Under the pieces are notes generated by a model. It saw only the letters and a program-made list of their open reading frames with translations. It made no database searches and was not told the origin of the DNA. Shown one piece after another: positions 8,624-16,925 of a DNA stretch of 64,000 bases. The stretch is taken from NCBI RefSeq assembly GCF_004683905.1, contig NZ_CP038438.1:1054001-1118000 (forward strand), written 5' to 3'. Source of the stretch: Pseudomonas fluorescens. GTDB lineage: Bacteria > Pseudomonadota > Gammaproteobacteria > Pseudomonadales > Pseudomonadaceae. The position numbers were made by a program, and so were the translations under genes. Position 1 is the first letter of the stretch. The number at the start of each line of letters is the position of its first letter.

Positions 8624-8799
8624 CCCCTCACCCCAGCCCTCTCCCTCCGGGAGAGGGGGCCGACCGAGGTGTCTGACGTGAAACATCGACCTGAAAGACC
8701 GACTCGACTATGGATTCGGCAAAGTAGAATCAGGTCGGCGTACTTCGCAAGCATCCCGCAATCAGTCCCCTCTCCCTTGGGAGAGGGTTAGGGTGAGGG
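8624..8799. mobile_element. MITE-like element, copy 1
   Basis: A 176-bp non-coding unit bounded by inverted ends (CCCCTCACCCCAGCCCTCTC and a diverged inverse at 8766-8799). Each end contains its own small hairpin around CTCTCCCTCCGGGAGAG. The interior includes ACATCGACCTGAAA, which is shared with a second copy at 58190-58336. No ORF is supported, so it is probably a non-autonomous mobile repeat. It fills the gap between the HPF-like gene and fecA. Confidence 0.75.
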
Positions 8800-8810
8800 T
8801 TTTTTCAATC

Positions 8811-11141
8811 TCAGAACGCGAGGGTGGTTTGCACGTACACCGTGCGCGGTTCACCCACGTACTTGCCTTTATTGTTGTCATCAAACGAGCGGGTGAAATA
8901 CTGGGTGTTGAAAATGTTCTTCACCCCCACCGCCACGTTCAGATCCGACAATTGCGGGCCGAAGTCATAACCGGCGCGGCTGCTGAACAGCATGTAACCG
9001 GGGATCTTGCCGGTGCTGCCGTCGGCGCTTTCCCTGGAGGTGTTGGCATTGTCGGCGAACTGGTCGCTCTGGAAGCTGCTGTCGACGTTGAGTTTCCACG
9101 GGCCCTCGGTATAACCGACGCCAATCGTGCCTTTGTGTTTCGACGAGAACGGCACGCGATTGCCCTTGTTCGGCCCGTCCTCACGGATGGTCGCGTCAAC
9201 ATAGGCATAAGTGGCGTACACATCGAAACCGGCGAGTGCCGGGCTCAAGTCATCCAGCGCGTAGTTGACGCTGGTCTCGATGCCCTGATGGCGGGTCTCG
9301 CCTCGGGCGATCACCGAATCGTTGGTCTGGTTGCTTTCGTACTGGTTGTCGAAGTTGATCAGGAACGCACCGATTTCCGCGCGCAGGGTGCCGTTGTCAT
9401 AACGGGTTCCGAGTTCCCAGGTGCGGGCCTTCTCCGGTTTGACTTCGCCGCTGCTCACACGGTTGGGCATCTGACTGTATTGCACGCTGCCGAACGAACC
9501 TTCGGTGTTGGCGTACAGATTCCAGCTGTCGCTCAGGTGATACAGCACGTTCAGCGCCGGCAGCGCGGTGTTGTAGTCGCCCTTGTATTTGACGTCGGTC
9601 AGGTTGTTGGTCTGCTGCGACTCGATCATCTCGTAGCGCACGCCCGGAGTGATGGTCCATTTGCCGATGTCGATGCGATCGTCGACGAACAACGCATTGG
9701 CTTCGGTGCCACCGCGGGTGTCGCGGTCGTTGCGGCTGTCGGTAGTCGGGTATTGGTTGCTGCTGATCGGCGTGCGATAGCGCAACTCGTGGCCGGCCTC
9801 GTTGATGTAGCGGTAACCGACGCCGACTTCATGGCTGGTCGGGCCGAGGTCGAAGCCCTGGGCGAAACGCGTTTCGAAACCGCGCACCCAATACTCGCGC
9901 GGTGACAGCGAGAGGAAACTGCCCTGATCCAGATAACCGCTGCGCAGGGTCTTGGTGAAGAAAGTGTTGGCGGTGAATTCGCGGCGATCTTCCTGATAGC
10001 GATAGCCGAAGTTGAACATTGTGCGGCGACCCCAGAACTGGTCTTTCAGGCGCGTCGACTGATACGGATCGGCGTCGTAATCGGCAACGCTGAGGCCGCC
10101 GGGCATGTCGGCCTTGCCTTCGTAATACTGGGCCATGGCGTTGAAGCTGTTGGCCTCGTCGAGCTGGTATTTGCCCTTGAGGATCAGGTCGTCGATTTCG
10201 CTGTCGCTGTGTTCACGCCAGTCACCGCCACGGGTGCCGGAGTACAGCAGCGCGCCGCCCAGACCATTTTCGTTGGTGCCGCCGGCCAGCAGGTTGGCGC
10301 TGGTCTTGAAGCCGTCATGGCTCGACGACGGACTGGTTTCGGTCTGGAAACCACCCTTGACCGTCGGCGCATCGGGAATGGCACGGGTCACGAAGTTGAC
10401 CACCCCGCCAACGTTCTGCGGGCCGTAACGCACGGCGCCGCCGCCACGCACCACGTCCACGGCATCCATGTTGCCCATGCTGATCGGCGCGAACGACAAC
10501 TGCGGTTGGCCGTACGGTGCGAATGGCACGGGAATGCCGTCCATCAGTACGGTCGAGCGCGCGGCCAGGCGCGGATTGAGGCCGCGAATGCCGAAGTTCA
10601 GCGCCATGTCATGGCTGCCGGTGCCGTTGTTTTCCGGAGCGTTGACCCCGGGGATGCGGTTGAGCACATCGCGCGCCTGAGTCGCGCCTTGACGTTCGAA
10701 GTCTTCGCGGCGGATCACATCGCGGGCGCCGGGGTGTTCGAACACGTTGACCTGCGCCGCTTCACCGAGCCAGTCACCGACGACTTTCGAGGTGTCCAGC
10801 TCCAGCGCCGTGTCGCCGACCGGTTGCAGGCTGAAGGCATTGTTGCCTTCGGCGCGGGCTTGCAGGCCGGTGCCTTCGAGCAATGCATCGAGACCTTCTG
10901 CGGTGCTGTAGCTGCCTTCGAGGCCACGGCTTTGCACGCCGCTGGTGATCTGCGAACCGAAGGAAATCAGCACGCCGGCTTCACGACCAAACTGGTTGAG
11001 GGTGTTTTCCAGCGATGCCGGGGCGATGTGGTAAACCCTGGTTTCGGCGGCCATGGCCGGCAGAGCGCTGAAGCTCAGGCTGGCGCCCAGTATGAGGTTG
11101 CGCAGGCGACGGGCCAGTGGCGTGAGGCGGGTGGGGTGCAT
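8811..11141 (-). CDS. fecA: TonB-dependent ferric citrate receptor, FecA-type
   Basis: 776 aa from the ATG at 11141 (AGGA 9 nt upstream); a longer frame to 11327 lacks a start site. It has a signal peptide ending ALPAMA-AE, then an STN signalling domain (YHIAPASLENTLNQFGREAG), a plug with IRREDFERQGATQARDVLNR and a 22-strand barrel ending in TLAF. The plug carries the FecA-type stretch PENNGTGSHDMALNFGIRGL and GIPVPFAPYGQPQLSFAP, which I recognise from E. coli FecA; ferric citrate is therefore the likely ligand. The fecR and fecI homologues follow upstream on the same strand, as expected for surface signalling. Confidence 0.88.
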   Translation of the reverse strand: MHPTRLTPLARRLRNLILGASLSFSALPAMAAETRVYHIAPASLENTLNQFGREAGVLISFGSQITSGVQSRGLEGSYSTAEGLDALLEGTGLQARAEGNNAFSLQPVGDTALELDTSKVVGDWLGEAAQVNVFEHPGARDVIRREDFERQGATQARDVLNRIPGVNAPENNGTGSHDMALNFGIRGLNPRLAARSTVLMDGIPVPFAPYGQPQLSFAPISMGNMDAVDVVRGGGAVRYGPQNVGGVVNFVTRAIPDAPTVKGGFQTETSPSSSHDGFKTSANLLAGGTNENGLGGALLYSGTRGGDWREHSDSEIDDLILKGKYQLDEANSFNAMAQYYEGKADMPGGLSVADYDADPYQSTRLKDQFWGRRTMFNFGYRYQEDRREFTANTFFTKTLRSGYLDQGSFLSLSPREYWVRGFETRFAQGFDLGPTSHEVGVGYRYINEAGHELRYRTPISSNQYPTTDSRNDRDTRGGTEANALFVDDRIDIGKWTITPGVRYEMIESQQTNNLTDVKYKGDYNTALPALNVLYHLSDSWNLYANTEGSFGSVQYSQMPNRVSSGEVKPEKARTWELGTRYDNGTLRAEIGAFLINFDNQYESNQTNDSVIARGETRHQGIETSVNYALDDLSPALAGFDVYATYAYVDATIREDGPNKGNRVPFSSKHKGTIGVGYTEGPWKLNVDSSFQSDQFADNANTSRESADGSTGKIPGYMLFSSRAGYDFGPQLSDLNVAVGVKNIFNTQYFTRSFDDNNKGKYVGEPRTVYVQTTLAF

Positions 11142-11246
11142 GAAGGGTGATCCTGAGAAGGTTGAATCAAGGGGGCTTTCCTTCTCTGTCACGCCAGATC
11201 TGAAAAACGGCTCACGGTTTACGAATATTTTTTGCATGACTGATTT

Positions 11247-11341
11247 TGTGGCGAGGGAGCTTGCTCCCCGTTGGGGCGCAAAGCGGCCCCTGTATTGAGG
11301 GCCTGCTGCGCAGGCCAGCGGGAGCAAGCTCCCTCGCCACA
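11247..11341. repeat. Inverted REP pair (TGTGGCGAGGGAGCTTGCTCC type)
   Basis: Arms TGTGGCGAGGGAGCTTGCTC and GAGCAAGCTCCCTCGCCACA face each other in the fecR-fecA intercistronic gap, where a stem-loop could weaken readthrough or protect mRNA. Confidence 0.9.
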
Positions 11342-11349
11342 GTTTTGTT

Positions 11350-12282
11350 TTAAACCCGAGCCTCGACGCTGACCCAATAGCGGGTAAACCGCCGCACTTT
11401 CACCGGCAGACTGATTTGCAGCAGATCAAGAATCCGCTCGCTGTCGTCCAGTGGATAGGTCCCGGAGATCAGCAGGTCAGCCACTTTCGCATCGCAATGC
11501 AACTGGCCGCGACGGTAGCGGCTGAGCTCTTCAAGAAAATCGCCCAGGCGCATGTGCGCGGCGATCAACATGCCGTCGGCCCAGGCGCCGCTGTTGGCGT
11601 CCAGTGGCTTGGCTTCGCTGACCGAAGTGGCGCTGAAACTCAGCTGACGGGCGACGGGCAGCCACATCGGTGCGTGCTCGTGGCGGGTCAATTCGACCTG
11701 GCCTTCAAACAGCGCCACCTGCGTACGATCGGCAAATTGCCGGACGTTGAGCCGGGCAGCAGCGGTTCTCAACAGCCCTTGTGCCGTGCGCACTTCGAAC
11801 GCTTGTACGGTGCTGAGCAGAATCTCGCCCTCCAGCAGACTAATCAGCCGTTGCGTGCTGTCCACGTCCGCTGCGCTCGCGGTGTTGAGCTGCAACTGGC
11901 TGCCCGCACCCAGCGTAACTTTGCGGCGCTCCCCCAGCGGGCTGCGGTAATCGGCGAGCAGCGTCGGCAGCGGATTGTGCTCGCGCATGCCCCAGGTGAC
12001 GGCAGAACCGGCACCCAGAAGCAGCAGCAACTTGAGCGCCTGACGGCGACTGGAAGACTTCTGCCCGTTCAACGCGGCATGGGCCAATGGCGAAGCCACG
12101 CCGCGCAAGCGCTGGTTGACCCGCTGCATGTGTTCCCACGCCCGACGATGTTCGCTGTGGGCGTCCAGCCATTGTTGCCAGGCTTGTTGCTGACGCGGGG
12201 AGAGCGTGCCTTGCTGCATTTCCATCAGCCAGTGCACGGCCTGTTCGGCCACTTGCGCAGAGAAATCCGGAGCGCGGTTCAT
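11350..12282 (-). CDS. fecR: FecR-type anti-sigma/signal transducer
   Basis: 310 aa. The N-terminal cytoplasmic anti-sigma region (about 1-85) is followed by one membrane segment near 85-105 (LKLLLLLGAGSAVTW) and a periplasmic FecR domain with RSPLGERRKVTLGAGSQLQLNTASA. The C-terminal part would touch the receptor STN domain. Its ATG overlaps the sigma gene stop by 4 bp, indicating translational coupling. It acts between the FecA-type receptor and the FecI-type sigma factor. Confidence 0.92.
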   Translation of the reverse strand: MNRAPDFSAQVAEQAVHWLMEMQQGTLSPRQQQAWQQWLDAHSEHRRAWEHMQRVNQRLRGVASPLAHAALNGQKSSSRRQALKLLLLLGAGSAVTWGMREHNPLPTLLADYRSPLGERRKVTLGAGSQLQLNTASAADVDSTQRLISLLEGEILLSTVQAFEVRTAQGLLRTAAARLNVRQFADRTQVALFEGQVELTRHEHAPMWLPVARQLSFSATSVSEAKPLDANSGAWADGMLIAAHMRLGDFLEELSRYRRGQLHCDAKVADLLISGTYPLDDSERILDLLQISLPVKVRRFTRYWVSVEARV

Positions 12283-12767
12283 AGGGCGAAATAGCAGCGC
12301 AGGGCGGCTTTGTGCAGATGGCGTTTGACCGTGGCTACGGAGATGCCCAGTTCGGCGGCGATTTGCGGATAAGTCAGGCCATCGACCTGCGCCAGCAAAA
12401 AGGCGCGCTTGACCAGACGTGGCAAGCCATCGAGCAGCTGATCCAGCTCGATCAGGGTTTGCAGGATGATCGCTTTGTCTTCTTCCGATGGCGCAACCAT
12501 TTCCGGCATCTGCGCCAAGGTGTCGAGGTAGGCGCGTTCCAGGTCCTGGCGGCGGTAGTGATTGAACAGCACACGTTTGGCGAGGGTGGTGAGAAACGCG
12601 CGCGGCTCAACAATTACCGATTGTTCACGTGCAGTGAGCACGCGGATGAAGGTGTCCTGAGCCAGATCCGCCGCGCTGTCCGGGCAGCCGAGTCTGCGCC
12701 GCAACCAGCCGGTGAGCCAGCTGTGGTGGTCGTGGTAGAGCGATTCGACGGGATGGGCGGACGACAA
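12279..12767 (-). CDS. fecI: ECF sigma factor, FecI-type
   Basis: 162 aa. Region 2 includes SAADLAQDTFIRVLTAR (about 31-47), and region 4 includes LAQVDGLTYPQIAAELGISV with a helix-turn-helix near 120-155 ending VKRHLHKAALRCYFAL. This is the iron-starvation ECF class that transcribes TonB receptor genes. It is first in fecI-fecR-fecA. A Fur-box-like palindrome lies about 100 bp upstream, shared with the divergent operon. Confidence 0.93.
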   Translation of the reverse strand: MSSAHPVESLYHDHHSWLTGWLRRRLGCPDSAADLAQDTFIRVLTAREQSVIVEPRAFLTTLAKRVLFNHYRRQDLERAYLDTLAQMPEMVAPSEEDKAIILQTLIELDQLLDGLPRLVKRAFLLAQVDGLTYPQIAAELGISVATVKRHLHKAALRCYFAL

Positions 12768-12867
12768 GGGTATTACTCCGGGCGCATGATCGATGCGTTA
12801 GAGAACAAGAACTGTTCGCATTGTAGGGGCGGGCGAGGGTGTCCGGCAATCAGATGCTTTTGCGTAT

Positions 12868-12886
12868 GAGAATATTTATCATTAAT
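12868..12886. promoter_or_regulatory. Putative Fur box
   Basis: GAGAATATTTATCATTAAT matches the 19-bp Fur consensus GATAATGATAATCATTATC at 13 positions by hand. It lies between the divergent fecI and DUF3649 genes, so it could give iron repression to both modules. Confidence 0.6.
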
Positions 12887-12945
12887 ATTGCTCGCCTGTT
12901 GGTTCGGCTCGTTGGCCGGACGTTTTTTCGTTTCAGGGTCGAAAC

Positions 12946-13251
12946 ATGAAAGGCAAACTCGCCTCACTTCCCATGTCCTATCGTCTGGCTGTCACTTCGC
13001 GGGTGCTGGCGGCGGTGTTCGGCGGCTATCTGGTCGCGGCGCTGGCCAGTGTCGCGTTGACGATGTGGCTGCCGTTGAGCCGCGCCGAAGCGGTGGTGAC
13101 CGGTATGACCATTTCCTTTCTGGTCTATCTGGTCGCGGTGCTGTGGTGCTTCGCTTGCCGCACGGCGTGGTCGGCGTGGGTCGGTTTGCTGGTGCCCAGC
13201 GTGATTCTGGCGACGGTGTCGGGTGCCGCGCGGGGCTTGGGTTACGCATGA
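12946..13251 (+). CDS. DUF3649 membrane protein, iron-uptake associated
   Basis: 101 aa with three predicted membrane segments (about 17-40, 48-68 and 75-95), in a family recurrently found beside PepSY and TonB-receptor genes. Its stop overlaps the next ATG (ATGA). It is the first gene of the six-gene plus-strand iron module. The function is unknown; a role with the PepSY protein in siderophore-iron handling is inferred from context only. Confidence 0.8.
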   Translation: MKGKLASLPMSYRLAVTSRVLAAVFGGYLVAALASVALTMWLPLSRAEAVVTGMTISFLVYLVAVLWCFACRTAWSAWVGLLVPSVILATVSGAARGLGYA

Positions 13252-14831
13252 AAGAGGGCTTTCGTCAGTCGATGGCCTGGCTGCACACGTGGACGGGGCT
13301 GGTGTTCGGCTGGCTGCTGTTTGCGATTTTTCTGACCGGAACGCTGGCCTATTTCAAGGATGAGATCAGCCACTGGATGCAGCCGGAAATTCCCGCGCGG
13401 CCGATTAATGCCGAAGCGAGCCTGACCCTTGCGCAAAGTTACCTGCAGCAACACGCCGCCGGCGCCTCGCGCTGGCTGATCGACTTGCCCGACGCCCGCG
13501 ATCCCGGCCTGACGGTGCGCTGGCAGCAGGCGCCGAACGCACCGGGCCAGCGCGGCAAGTTCGAATCCAGAACACTCGACGCGCAGACCGGCAGCGAAGT
13601 CCAGGCCCGCGAAAGCCTGGGCGGCGAGTTCTTCTATCGCTTCCATTTCCAGCTGCAAATGCCTTATCCATGGGGCCGCTGGCTGGCGACGATGGCGGCG
13701 ATGGTGATGTTCGTCGGGCTGATCACCGGCATCATCACCCACAAGAAAATCTTCAAGGACTTCTTCACCTTTCGCCCGCGCAAAGGCCAGCGTTCATGGC
13801 TCGACGGGCATAACGCGGTCGGCGTGCTGGTGTTGCCGTTTCACTTGATGATCACCTACAGCAGCCTGGTGATTTTCATGGCGATGGTCATGCCGGCGAG
13901 CATTCTGGCGTCCTATAACGGCGACGTGCGCGCCTTTTACGACGAAGTTTTTCCGGCATCGAAGACCCCTGAGCCAGCCAACCGGGCGGCGCCGCTAAGT
14001 CCGATGGCACCACTGCTGGCCAAGGCCAGCGAGCAGTGGGCGGGAGGCAGCACCGCGCGGCTGACAGTGAACAACCCGGGGGACGCGAATGCCTCGGTGG
14101 TGCTGTCGCGCCGTGGCGACCGCGTCGTCCACGATTTCGGGCGCGCGGTGACGTTCAACGGCGTCACCGGCGAGCGCCTCGGCAGCACCCCGGAGCAGCC
14201 CGTGGCGATGGCCGTCGGCGGCACGTTCTACGGTTTGCACATGGGCCACTTCGCCGGGGCGACGTTGCGCTGGCTGTATTTCATCTGCGGTCTGGCGAGT
14301 ACCGCGATGATCGGCACCGGGCTGGTGATCTGGCTTGGCAAGCGCCAGCTCAAACACGCCAAGAGCGGCGTGATGCCGTTCGAATTGCGTCTGGTGGAAG
14401 TGCTGAACATCGCCAGCATGGCCGGGCTGGTGTTGGCGGTGGCGGTGTTCTTTTTGGCCAATCGCCTGTTGCCGACAGATCTGCTCGGGCGCGCCGATCA
14501 GGAAGTGAATGCGTTTTTTATCGCCTGGGCTTTGAGTGTGGTGCATGCGTTGCTGCGCAAAGGGCGCAAGGCCTGGGTCGAACAGCTCGCGCTGGCTGCC
14601 GTGCTGTTTATCGCGGCGCCGCTGATCAATTTGACCACACCGTGGAATCTCGGCGAAACGCTGGCGCAAGGTGACTGGACGCTGGCGGGTTTCGATCTGA
14701 CTTGCCTGGGCGCAGGTCTGTTCCTCGGCTGGGCCGCATGGAAAATGCAGCGTGCCGGCGGCGCCGTCAGCGTGAAAAAAACATCCCGCGAAAAGCCGCG
14801 ACCGATCGCGCTTGAGCAGGAGGTCAGCTGA
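13248..14831 (+). CDS. PepSY-associated transmembrane protein
   Basis: 527 aa from the ATG overlapping the DUF3649 stop. It shows the PepSY-TM pattern: a first helix after FRQSMAWLHTWTGLVFGWLL, a periplasmic PepSY region, a helix pair around RWLATMAAMVMFVGLITGII, then GQRSWLDGHNAVGVLVLPFH and later helices with conserved His. Members are thought to act as inner-membrane reductases or iron-release factors for imported ferric siderophores; that is family-level inference. It is coupled to DUF3325 downstream by a 1-bp overlap (TGATG). Confidence 0.88.
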   Translation: MKEGFRQSMAWLHTWTGLVFGWLLFAIFLTGTLAYFKDEISHWMQPEIPARPINAEASLTLAQSYLQQHAAGASRWLIDLPDARDPGLTVRWQQAPNAPGQRGKFESRTLDAQTGSEVQARESLGGEFFYRFHFQLQMPYPWGRWLATMAAMVMFVGLITGIITHKKIFKDFFTFRPRKGQRSWLDGHNAVGVLVLPFHLMITYSSLVIFMAMVMPASILASYNGDVRAFYDEVFPASKTPEPANRAAPLSPMAPLLAKASEQWAGGSTARLTVNNPGDANASVVLSRRGDRVVHDFGRAVTFNGVTGERLGSTPEQPVAMAVGGTFYGLHMGHFAGATLRWLYFICGLASTAMIGTGLVIWLGKRQLKHAKSGVMPFELRLVEVLNIASMAGLVLAVAVFFLANRLLPTDLLGRADQEVNAFFIAWALSVVHALLRKGRKAWVEQLALAAVLFIAAPLINLTTPWNLGETLAQGDWTLAGFDLTCLGAGLFLGWAAWKMQRAGGAVSVKKTSREKPRPIALEQEVS

Positions 14832-15157
14832 TGTTGCTGGCGCTGTTGCTGTGCTACGCCGGGTTCAGCGCGTTGTGTCTGTCGATGCCTCGGCACCACG
14901 ATGAGCTGCTCGGCAACAAACTCTCGGTCCGACGCGCACGGGTTTTGAAACTCGCCGGTTGGCTGTTGCTCGGGCTGTCGCTTTGGGCGGCAGTCGCTGC
15001 ACACGGCTGGAGTTTCGGTCTGGTCGACTGGTTCGCGGTGCTCATGCTCAGCGCCTTGGCGTTGGTGCTGTTGCTGCCGTATCGCCCACGTCTGGCCCTC
15101 GCACTGGCCGGGTTGAGTCTGCTGGCCAGCCCGGTCGCTGCCTGGGCGCAGGTCTGA
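14831..15157 (+). CDS. DUF3325 membrane protein
   Basis: 108 aa with three hydrophobic helices (about 1-20, 40-60 and 65-105). The N-terminal LCYAGFSALCLSMPRHHDELLG block fits the DUF3325 family, which travels with PepSY and DUF3649 genes in iron-siderophore clusters. It overlaps the PepSY gene by one base and precedes the sigma gene by 1 bp, so the whole unit looks cotranscribed. The function is unknown. Confidence 0.8.
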   Translation: MLLALLLCYAGFSALCLSMPRHHDELLGNKLSVRRARVLKLAGWLLLGLSLWAAVAAHGWSFGLVDWFAVLMLSALALVLLLPYRPRLALALAGLSLLASPVAAWAQV

Positions 15158-15158
15158 C

Positions 15159-15725
15159 ATGCTGATCGGTCATCCCCCGGAATCCCGCGACGACGAACCG
15201 CACGGCGCGCGTGCGCATTTTCTTCAGGTGTTCCTGTCGCAGCGGTCGCAGATGGAAGCGCTGGTCAACCGGCGCGTCGGCTGCCGGGCCACGGCGGCGG
15301 ATCTGGTGCAGGATCTGTTCCTGCGTTTCTGGCGGCGGCCGCTGGTGCAGGTCGAAGAACTCAGCACCTATCTTTTGCGCTGCGCCGGCAACATCGCCAT
15401 CGATCACTTGCGCAGCGAAGGCACGCGTGTGCGGGTCAATGAGGGCTGGCAACCGGATGCGCCGGACAGTCACGGCAGCGAACCGCAAGCCGCGCTCGAA
15501 GCGGGCAATGATCTGCGCCATGTCGAGGCGGCGTTGCGTGCCTTGCCCGAGCGCACTCGGCAGATCTTTTTGCTCAATCGCATCCACGGCCGCAAATACG
15601 CAGACATCGCCAAAGCCATGGGCCTGTCCCAAAGCGCCGTGGAAAAACATATGATGCGCGCCCTCGAGGCCTGCAAGGCCAGCCTGCGCGAACCCGCGCC
15701 ACGCCTGCCAGGGAAAGCACCGTGA
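15159..15725 (+). CDS. ECF sigma factor, FecI-like
   Basis: 188 aa. Region 2 has the RVGCRATAADLVQDLFLRFW block (about 42-61), and region 4 is a helix-turn-helix (LPERTRQIFLLNRIHGRKYA ... MGLSQSAVEKHMMRALEAC). This is the iron-starvation ECF class. Its stop overlaps the GTG start of the FecR gene by 3 bp (GTGA). It probably transcribes the receptor gene at 16926. Confidence 0.93.
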   Translation: MLIGHPPESRDDEPHGARAHFLQVFLSQRSQMEALVNRRVGCRATAADLVQDLFLRFWRRPLVQVEELSTYLLRCAGNIAIDHLRSEGTRVRVNEGWQPDAPDSHGSEPQAALEAGNDLRHVEAALRALPERTRQIFLLNRIHGRKYADIAKAMGLSQSAVEKHMMRALEACKASLREPAPRLPGKAP

Positions 15726-16711
15726 AAGCCAACGACCGTGTCATTCCAACGCCCGCTCAGGAGCAGGCCGCGCTCGCCTGGCTGAGTCTGCTGCACGACC
15801 GCCCGAGCACCGGCGATCAACTGACCTTCAGCCACTGGCTGCGCGCCGATCCGGCCCACGCCGAGGCTTACGCCCAGGCGCAAGTGCTCTGGGAGTTGAG
15901 CGAAAGTCCGGCGCGTACCTTGGCCGATGAAGAGGCGTTGGCGTTGCAGGGCTACCTCAATGCGATGGATCGTCCGCGTCGTTTACTGCTGCTGCGCTGG
16001 TCGGGCGCGCTGGCGATGGCCGCGTGTCTGATGCTGATGATCAGCCTTGGCACGGGTTGGCAGCCGCAGCGCTGGATCGATGATCTCGGTGCCGATTACG
16101 TCTCGGCGCCGGGTGAAGTCCGCACCGTGACCCTGGCCGATCAATCGCAAGTCACGCTGGATGCCGACAGTGCCATCGCGGTGGATTTCAGTCAGGGCGA
16201 GCGGCATGTGCAATTGCGCCGCGGTGCCGGATTTTTCAGTGTCACGCATACGGGGGATCCGTTTGTGGTCGCGGCGGAGAAGGGCGAGGCGCGGGTGCTC
16301 GGCACGCAATTCGAAGTGCGTCTGCAGCCCGCAGGTGCGCAGGTCACGGTGCTGTCCGGGCGCGTTGGCGTGACGGCGAATCGCAACGCGCAACAGCAGA
16401 TTCTGACCGCCGGCCAGCAAGTGGCTTACGGGCAGGGCAGTGCGGAAAAACTGCACGCGGTGGACAGCGAGGCGCAACTGGCTTGGCGTCAGGGCTGGCT
16501 GAATTACTACAAGGCGTCACTGGCCGATGTGGTGGAGGATCTGCGGCGCTATTACCCGGGACGGATTGTTGTGCTCAATGATGAACTGGCAGCGCGCAAG
16601 GTCAGCGGCAGTTTTCCGAGCAAGGATCCGCAGGCGGTGCTGAGTTCGTTGCGAGGGGTGCTGGGGTTTGAGCAGCATCAGGTGCTGGGGCATCTGATTA
16701 TTTTGCGCTAG
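15722..16711 (+). CDS. FecR-family anti-sigma regulator
   Basis: 329 aa from a GTG that overlaps the sigma gene stop. It has an N-terminal DUF4880-like region (QEQAALAWLSLLHDRPSTGDQLTFSHWL), a membrane segment near 95-115, the periplasmic FecR domain (SAPGEVRTVTLADQSQVTLD) and a C-terminal secretin/TonB-short-N-like tail (LADVVEDLRRYYPGRIVVLN) that would contact the receptor. It is the partner of the preceding sigma factor. Confidence 0.92.
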   Translation: MKANDRVIPTPAQEQAALAWLSLLHDRPSTGDQLTFSHWLRADPAHAEAYAQAQVLWELSESPARTLADEEALALQGYLNAMDRPRRLLLLRWSGALAMAACLMLMISLGTGWQPQRWIDDLGADYVSAPGEVRTVTLADQSQVTLDADSAIAVDFSQGERHVQLRRGAGFFSVTHTGDPFVVAAEKGEARVLGTQFEVRLQPAGAQVTVLSGRVGVTANRNAQQQILTAGQQVAYGQGSAEKLHAVDSEAQLAWRQGWLNYYKASLADVVEDLRRYYPGRIVVLNDELAARKVSGSFPSKDPQAVLSSLRGVLGFEQHQVLGHLIILR

Positions 16712-16724
16712 GTCTACTGGCCTC

Positions 16725-16790
16725 TTCGCGAGCAAGCCCGCTCCCACAGGGGAATGCATTCCAGAATGTGGGAGCGGGCTTGCTCGCGAA
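16725..16790. repeat. Inverted REP pair
   Basis: Arms TTCGCGAGCAAGCCCGCTCC and GGAGCGGGCTTGCTCGCGAA lie in the FecR-receptor gap. Confidence 0.95.
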
Positions 16791-16879
16791 GGCGTCAGAA
16801 CTACCGACACTGCTCTCGAAAAATATTTTCAAATTTGTGGTGAGGTAAACCGCAGCCCCATCCGTGTAGTGACTGAAAC

Positions 16880-16894
16880 TGCGAGTCATTCGCA
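16880..16894. promoter_or_regulatory. Possible Fur-like or ECF-promoter palindrome
   Basis: TGCGAGTCATTCGCA is an inverted repeat 32 bp before the receptor start and matches a 7-1-7 Fur half-site pattern at about 10 of 14 positions. It is a weak call by motif and position. Confidence 0.3.
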
Positions 16895-16925
16895 TCCGTT
16901 GCGGTTCTACACAGGTCATTGAGCA

